In this document: one piece after another, positions 59,153 to 64,000 of the stretch
Position numbering within the stretch: position 1 is the first letter of the stretch
Layout: the number at the start of each line of letters is the position of its first letter
From: RUG334 sp045599645
Lineage (GTDB): Bacteria > Muiribacteriota > Ozemobacteria > Ozemobacterales > Ozemobacteraceae
DNA length: 64,000 nt
Assembly (NCBI GenBank): GCA_045599645.1
Contig: JAZRWI010000070.1
Coordinates: forward strand, 97,559-161,558
Direction of reading: 5' to 3'
Translations under genes and position numbers: made by a program
The notes under the pieces: model-generated
Seen by the model: the letters and a program-made list of their open reading frames with translations, nothing else
What the model was told of the DNA's origin: nothing
The model's database searches: none

Positions 59153-61086
59153 TGCTTAACAAGCGCAGACAGGAACTTATCATCCAGAATCTTAAGTCTA
59201 TTTCAGCTCAGGTTAGACTTATGTCTGTTGATCAGCTGCTTAATCTGCCAGCTATGCCGCCTGCGGAAAAAATAAAATGTCTTGAAGGCTGTTTGCAGGA
59301 TAGTGATGACTCAGTAAAGAACGCTGCTAAAAATGCTATTGCAAAGCTTGGCGGAAAGAGTTCTCAACCTACTGATTCGCCTGCTCCTGCCAACGTTCCA
59401 TCAATTTCTTCTAATAAACCTGCTGCAACTGATGTTTCTGCTTCCGCTGCTAGCGCTGTTGATGCTGTTTCTCAGGTTTTGGCAAGCTTACCTGATCTAG
59501 ATACAGAAAAGACTATTGTCTCAGAACCGACTAAGTCAGTTGCTCAGCCTCAGGTCAATGTTCCTGTTAAGCCGATTGCTCAGCCTCAGGTGAATGCTCC
59601 TGCTATGCCAGTTGAGTCTGCAATACCAGCAAAACCAGTTGCTGCTTCTGATATGATTGACGGGCCGGTAGATGCTTCTTTACCACCAGTTACAGGCCAG
59701 ACAGATATAAGCTTTCTTGTTCAACATATAAAAAGCATTTCTGCTGCAAAGCCTGCTGGTTATTTAACCAGACTTTTCGAACTCTGTAAAAGTATGCATG
59801 AAGAAGTAGCACTTACTGCTCTTCAGACATTACTTAGCCTGAAGGATAAGCGTGTTCCACCGCATATTCTCGGACTTCTTGATGTGCCTGAATATTCTTC
59901 TCAGCGTCGTTTTTTGATGCTTAAAATAGTAATGGACTGCGATATCCCATTAAGTGGAGAATTGCTTGAAAGCATTCTGGTTAAAGAAAAGGATGTTATT
60001 GTAAAATCAGGCTTAGTAAAGGTATTTGCAAGAAATTGCGGCGAAAATGGAGTTTCATTACTTATTAAGTGTCTTCATGACGATGACCCGCGTGTTAGAG
60101 CAAATACTGTAGAAGTTATTGAAGCTCAGCAAATAAAAGGCTGTGAACAGGAAATAATCAAGCTTCTGAATGATAATGAAAACCGTGTTAAGGTTAATGC
60201 TGCCAAATATCTTGTAAAGATAGGCTATCAGCAGGCATTCTATACTTTAAGATCAATGCTGGTTTCTCCAGAAGTATGGCTGAGAGACAGCGTAATTTTT
60301 GCTCTTGGTGAAATTGGTGACCAGCCTTCTTTGGTATTATTGAAAGCCGCTTTGAAAGACCCGAATCAGGGCATCAGGCTAAGTGTATTGAAGGCTCTGG
60401 CAAAAATGAACAATACTACTTCCAGACAGATACTGAAAGCTACCTGTAATGATCCTGATCCAATAGTTTCTCAGATTGCTAACTCCTTGTTTGATAAGAT
60501 AAAGGATACTCCAGTTAATCCGGTTGCAGCTATGGCTACTCCGTTTGTAGTGCCGACATCAAAGTCTGCACCAACTGTTGCCGCTCCAGTGATGCCTGCA
60601 AAACCGGTTACAACTGCTTCAACTGATGTATTACCATCTGAGCCGGTAAAACCTGCTGTTGCGTCTACAGAAACAGTTTCTTCTAGTGCACCAATAAAGT
60701 CTGTTCCTACTGTTACACCTGTAAGACCAGTTACAACGGCTACTCAGACAGTTTCTCCTGCAACAAAAGCACCTGCAGTAATGCCAGCAACTTCCCCTGT
60801 ATTTGCAAATCCTAAGGCTGCTGCAGCATATGCAAAGCTGTGTTCTCCGTCTATTGATGAACAGAGAATGGGTATAAAGGAAACTATCTTCATAACTGGT
60901 CCAGAACAGCTTACTTTGTTAGGAAAAGCAATGACTTTGGCAGACTTTAACATAAGAATTGCAACTGTAAAGCTGCTTTCTAGGAACAATACCCCGCAGG
61001 GTAAAGAAATGCTGATGAAATTGTCTAATGATAGCAATGAAACTGTAGCGTCATTAGCCAAGAAGGTTTTAATGATTTTGAAATAG
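59152..61086 (+). CDS. HEAT-repeat protein between the two mnmG paralogues
   Basis: 644 aa, no signal peptide. N-terminal HEAT-like unit (SVDQLLNLPAMPPAEKIKCL, DSDDSVKNAAKNAIAKLGG), a Pro/Val/Ala-rich linker with a near-duplicated AQPQVNVPVKP / AQPQVNAPAMP phrase, a block of HEAT repeats at about 190-440 (DDDPRVRANTVEVIEAQQI, DPNQGIRLSVLKALAKM), a second P/V/T-rich linker, and a final HEAT-like pair (about 550-644). Probably a scaffold. Its start overlaps the stop of MnmG-like 1 (TAATG), so it is tightly coupled, but any link to tRNA modification is inference. Confidence 0.75.
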   Translation: MLNKRRQELIIQNLKSISAQVRLMSVDQLLNLPAMPPAEKIKCLEGCLQDSDDSVKNAAKNAIAKLGGKSSQPTDSPAPANVPSISSNKPAATDVSASAASAVDAVSQVLASLPDLDTEKTIVSEPTKSVAQPQVNVPVKPIAQPQVNAPAMPVESAIPAKPVAASDMIDGPVDASLPPVTGQTDISFLVQHIKSISAAKPAGYLTRLFELCKSMHEEVALTALQTLLSLKDKRVPPHILGLLDVPEYSSQRRFLMLKIVMDCDIPLSGELLESILVKEKDVIVKSGLVKVFARNCGENGVSLLIKCLHDDDPRVRANTVEVIEAQQIKGCEQEIIKLLNDNENRVKVNAAKYLVKIGYQQAFYTLRSMLVSPEVWLRDSVIFALGEIGDQPSLVLLKAALKDPNQGIRLSVLKALAKMNNTTSRQILKATCNDPDPIVSQIANSLFDKIKDTPVNPVAAMATPFVVPTSKSAPTVAAPVMPAKPVTTASTDVLPSEPVKPAVASTETVSSSAPIKSVPTVTPVRPVTTATQTVSPATKAPAVMPATSPVFANPKAAAAYAKLCSPSIDEQRMGIKETIFITGPEQLTLLGKAMTLADFNIRIATVKLLSRNNTPQGKEMLMKLSNDSNETVASLAKKVLMILK

Positions 61087-61099
61087 GTCATGTGAAATT

Positions 61100-62986
61100 A
61101 TGTGTAATAAGAAAAATAACGAATTTGAAGTAATTGTAGTAGGTGCGGGGCATGCCGGCTGTGAAGCAGCGTTAGCTTCTGCCAGAGCCGGAGTTGAAAC
61201 GCTTCTTCTGACAATTAATCTTGATACTATTGCTGCCTTACCATGTAACCCATCCGTTGGTGGTCAAGGAAAGGGCCAGCTAGTAAGAGAAATCGATGCC
61301 CTTGGCGGAGAAATGGGTATTGTTGCTGATGAAACCAGCATTCAAAGACGTCGTTTGAATACACGTAAGGGCATGGCAGTTCAATCTAATCGTTTCCAAT
61401 CTGATAAAGACGGCTATGTAAGAAGAATGACCCAGTCTTTGATGCTTCAGCCACATTTGAAGCTTCTTCAGGCTATGGCTACCGATCTTCATTTTGAAAA
61501 TGGGAATATTGCTGGAGTTGTAACTGTTTCCGGTGAAATCTTTTATGCACCTGTTGTAATCTTGACTACAGGTACTTTCCTAAGAGGCAAGATACATATA
61601 GGCGAAATCAGTTTCTCTGCTGGTAGAGCAGGTGAACCTGCTGCAGATGCCTTAGGTAGTTCTATTGAAAAGATAGGTTTACCTGTAATGCGCTTTAAAA
61701 CAGGAACTCCTCCAAGAGTTGATGCAAATACCATTAATTTTGAAGGGCTGGAAATTCAGGTTACGGACCCTGATACTGCTCCATTTTCACTTTGGTCTAA
61801 GGATAGTGAATTTGAGCCAAAGCCTTGTTATTTAACTAGAACAAACAAAGAAACTCACAGAATTATCCGTGAAAATTTTGGCCGTTCAGCTCTGTTTTCT
61901 GGCACAATAAAAGGAACAGGAACAAGATATTGTCCGTCTATTGAAGATAAACTCAGCAAATATCCAGATAAAGACAGCCATAAGGTCTTTTTGGAACCGG
62001 AAGGCTACTATAGTCATGAAATATATTTGCAGGGTATGTCTACAAGTTTACCGGAAGAAGTTCAGGAAGCCTATGTAAATACTCTTCCTGGATTAGAAAA
62101 TGCCAGAATCACAAGACCTGGTTATGCCATTGAATATGATATTGTTAACCCGGGTGATCTTTATCCGACATTGATGTCAAAATCTATAAAGAATCTTTTC
62201 CTTGCTGGTCAGATTAACGGCACTTCAGGCTATGAAGAAGCTGCTGCTCAGGGTATTCTGGCAGGTATTAACGCTGCTGCTGCTGTGAAGGGAAAGAAGC
62301 CTTTGATTCTTGATGCAGATAGTTCTTACCTTGGTTTGATGGTTCAGGAAATTACAACCACAGGCTTAAAAGAACCATACAGAGTATTCACTTCACGTTC
62401 TCCATTCAGATTGAACCTGAGAATGAGTAATGCTGAAGACCGTCTGTCTGAAATAGGCTATTCTTTCGGTGTGGTTCCTGAAAGCAAAATGAACATTATC
62501 AGAAGCAGAGCTGACAAGATGAATGCTGTTCAGCAGAGAATTATTGAATACACTCTTACTCCTACCAGACTCAAGGAATTGTATCCTGAATTGGCAGACC
62601 CGATGCCACAGGCCAGAGTAACATTGGCTCAACTGCTGAAGCGGGCAGAGGTTGATATTCATAAATTTGTAAATCTTATTCCAGAAATTGCAGAGCTCGA
62701 TATGATGGCTGCGGTAGAAGTAGAAGCCCGTATTAAATACGAAGGTTATCTGGCACAGCAGCAAAAGGAATTCGAGCTTCGTGAATCAATGGAAAGAATA
62801 GAACTGAATGACAGCTTTTTTGAAGAACTTCCACCAGCTTTGACATATGAAGCTAAAATGAAGATTTTGGCTGTAAGGCCGAGAACTATCGGTGATTTGG
62901 CGCATATCCCTGGTGTAAGAGCATCAGATGTGGCTGTTACTGCAATGACTGTTAGAAAAAGGATGAGAAATGACAAAAATCAGTGA
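61100..62986 (+). CDS. mnmG: MnmG (GidA), paralogue 2, tRNA uridine 5-carboxymethylaminomethyl modification FAD enzyme
   Basis: 628 aa. VVGAGHAGCEAALASARAG, LPCNPSVGGQGKGQLVREIDALGG, GRAGEPAADALG, FKTGTPPRVDANTI, TNKETHRIIRENFGRS, TRYCPSIEDKLSKYPDK and QINGTSGYEEAAAQG all follow the canonical MnmG pattern. In contrast, the usual LNxSKGPAVxxxRAQ block is altered to LNTRKGMAVQSNRFQSDK. Paralogue 1 keeps that block but lost others. It partners MnmE in wobble-uridine modification. It starts 13 nt after the HEAT gene and overlaps rsmG by 17 nt. Confidence 0.9.
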   Translation: MCNKKNNEFEVIVVGAGHAGCEAALASARAGVETLLLTINLDTIAALPCNPSVGGQGKGQLVREIDALGGEMGIVADETSIQRRRLNTRKGMAVQSNRFQSDKDGYVRRMTQSLMLQPHLKLLQAMATDLHFENGNIAGVVTVSGEIFYAPVVILTTGTFLRGKIHIGEISFSAGRAGEPAADALGSSIEKIGLPVMRFKTGTPPRVDANTINFEGLEIQVTDPDTAPFSLWSKDSEFEPKPCYLTRTNKETHRIIRENFGRSALFSGTIKGTGTRYCPSIEDKLSKYPDKDSHKVFLEPEGYYSHEIYLQGMSTSLPEEVQEAYVNTLPGLENARITRPGYAIEYDIVNPGDLYPTLMSKSIKNLFLAGQINGTSGYEEAAAQGILAGINAAAAVKGKKPLILDADSSYLGLMVQEITTTGLKEPYRVFTSRSPFRLNLRMSNAEDRLSEIGYSFGVVPESKMNIIRSRADKMNAVQQRIIEYTLTPTRLKELYPELADPMPQARVTLAQLLKRAEVDIHKFVNLIPEIAELDMMAAVEVEARIKYEGYLAQQQKEFELRESMERIELNDSFFEELPPALTYEAKMKILAVRPRTIGDLAHIPGVRASDVAVTAMTVRKRMRNDKNQ

Positions 62987-63698
62987 TTTTATAAAGCCGC
63001 AATTAGAAAGCCTGAAGATAGCTTTAACAGAAAAACAGCTTAACCAGTTGGATGCTTTGGCAGAAGCTATGCTTGCTGATCCACTTTATAAAAGCGTTTC
63101 CAAAATATTTGAACCAGAAGAAATAGCTGTAAAGCACTTTTTAGATTCACTGATTCCGCTTTGCTATAATCATCCAGTCTGGAAATCTAAAAAAATCATG
63201 GATTTAGGAACAGGTGGCGGTTTCCCTTGCCTTCCACTTGCAATTGCTCTACCTGATTCTCAATTCACTGCTGTTGATGGCAGACAGAAGTCTGTTGATT
63301 TTGTTGCCAGGATGGCAAAGGCAATAGGCTTAAATAATGTATCTACAATTCATTCAAGAATCGAAGACTTAGGTCAGGATGCTGAGCACAGGGAAAAATA
63401 CGATTTGGTAGTTTGCCGTGCATTATCCGCTGTAAGAGTATTGTCTGAATATACATTACCACTTACAAAGAATAATGGCTGGTCTTTCTATTATAAGGGC
63501 CCGAAGCTTGATGAAGAAATTGCCGAAGCCTCTAATGCTTTTAAAGTTCTGGAAGTAATTCCTGAAAATATTGAGATTTACAGACTTTTACCTCCAGATG
63601 TTCCTTTTGAACGTAATTTTATTGCTATTCATAAAATCAAGAGTGTTCCTGCTAAGTATCCAAGAAAAGCTGGAACTCCGTTGAGTAAACCATTATAA
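62970..63698 (+). CDS. rsmG: 16S rRNA (guanine-527 N7)-methyltransferase
   Basis: 242 aa. KHFLDSLIPL, SAM motif KIMDLGTGGGFPCLPLAIALP, VDGRQKSVDFVARMAKAIGL, HSRIEDLG and VVCRALSAVRVLSEYTLPL identify RsmG. It methylates G527 of 16S rRNA. The mnmE-mnmG-rsmG order is a classic origin-region arrangement, here with extra genes inserted. It overlaps mnmG by 17 nt. Confidence 0.95.
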   Translation: MTKISDFIKPQLESLKIALTEKQLNQLDALAEAMLADPLYKSVSKIFEPEEIAVKHFLDSLIPLCYNHPVWKSKKIMDLGTGGGFPCLPLAIALPDSQFTAVDGRQKSVDFVARMAKAIGLNNVSTIHSRIEDLGQDAEHREKYDLVVCRALSAVRVLSEYTLPLTKNNGWSFYYKGPKLDEEIAEASNAFKVLEVIPENIEIYRLLPPDVPFERNFIAIHKIKSVPAKYPRKAGTPLSKPL

Positions 63699-63717
63699 TC
63701 AAATTTGAGGTGTAATG

Positions 63718-64000
63718 ATGGAAGCCATTCTAGTTATGAGTTCTGAGCTATTTTTAGCTATCGTATTTACCATTTTAAACATTCAAATCCAGATGCGTTT
63801 AATTGCTTTTTTGTGGGCAAAAGGCTGTAGCTGGGCACAGATGCTTGATATTTATGACCTGCGTGCTCAATATAGTAAATGGCTTACATTCGACTTTATT
63901 CTCAATACAGTGATTATTTATGGGTCGACTTATTTGTTTGGAGGTCCGGCAGCATTTAGTCTTCTTTCGTGGGGAACAGTTATTGGTGTCGGCACTATTG
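63718..64000 (+). CDS. membrane protein, partial at window end
   Basis: 94 codons visible and still open at 64000. The start is ATG 63718 with GAGG 7 nt upstream; an adjacent in-frame ATG lies at 63715. Two hydrophobic helices (about 5-29, and from 58 on) with a short basic/aromatic cytoplasmic loop (FLWAKGCSWAQMLDIYDLRA). No family recognised. It follows rsmG by 19 nt. Confidence 0.6.
   Translation, partial: MEAILVMSSELFLAIVFTILNIQIQMRLIAFLWAKGCSWAQMLDIYDLRAQYSKWLTFDFILNTVIIYGSTYLFGGPAAFSLLSWGTVIGVGTI

Noticed and set aside
1..64000. tRNA or rRNA genes, riboswitches
   Set aside because: I saw no segment with tRNA cloverleaf landmarks (GGTTCGANTCC with a matching acceptor), rRNA signature stretches or recognisable riboswitch cores. 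A covariance-model scan would be needed to exclude small RNAs.

Overview
The window looks like a chromosomal segment of a low-GC (roughly 40% by eye), Gram-negative-type (diderm) bacterium. It has a YidC with a large periplasmic domain, a lipobox substrate-binding protein, type IV-like pseudopilins, HolA and a Wzz-type chain-length regulator. My best taxonomic guess is a Candidatus Riflebacteria (Ozemobacteria)-like gut or sediment lineage, based on remembered gene neighbourhoods (DUF6754 and glutamate-mutase-L-like cassettes, pilin-like CPxGG...CxxHG proteins, HEAT/TPR-rich proteins). This is moderate to low confidence. There are no rRNA genes, tRNA genes or CRISPR arrays that I can see.

Layout. 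1-4240: a promoter, two pseudopilins and an O-antigen-ligase/TPR membrane protein. 4241-9285: a split oligopeptide ABC transporter (substrate-binding lipoprotein and two ATPases, no permeases), with the genes separated by arrays of 7-bp repeats. 9228-17769: a well-formed promoter followed by a tightly packed operon. It encodes four integral or anchored membrane proteins, a small protein, an actin-like ATPase of the MutL/GlmL family, a lipoyl-fold plus KOW-like protein, and a Wzz-type protein. I consider this the best candidate for an undescribed envelope system. 17800-20170: an orphan N6-adenine DNA methyltransferase with atypical codon use, followed by repeat-rich DNA. 20171-27932: FmdB-type zinc ribbon, glycosyltransferase, HIT protein, secreted, membrane and TPR proteins, and NAD kinase. 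27980-33102 (minus strand): NIF3-like protein, TPR-transglutaminase, HEAT-repeat protein. 33203-35969: putative lipoprotein, RarA, HD protein. 36323-45093 (minus strand): five overlapping genes for a PP2C phosphatase, a diguanylate cyclase, an HD-GYP phosphodiesterase, a CCA-adding-type enzyme and a site-2 protease. 45296-51030: rpsT, a DUF58-TgpA fusion with MoxR, and an M18 aminopeptidase. 51112-64000: holA, then the classic rpmH-rnpA-yidD-yidC-jag-mnmE-mnmG-rsmG block. Here mnmG is present twice, with a HEAT-repeat gene between the copies.

The intergenic DNA is unusual. At least six genes are followed, at or within a few bases of the stop codon, by tandem arrays of heptanucleotides from several unrelated families (GCnnGAA, ATAATTC/ATAATGC, CTAATAC, CTCAATT, nnnnAGC). 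The longest runs 54 units without a single indel. These arrays generate many long spurious reading frames, which are left out. Other repeat structures are 61-63 bp tandem repeats, a hairpin whose stem changes are compensated between two loci, a segment bounded by a perfect 15-bp inverted repeat, and a MITE-like element of about 144 bp.
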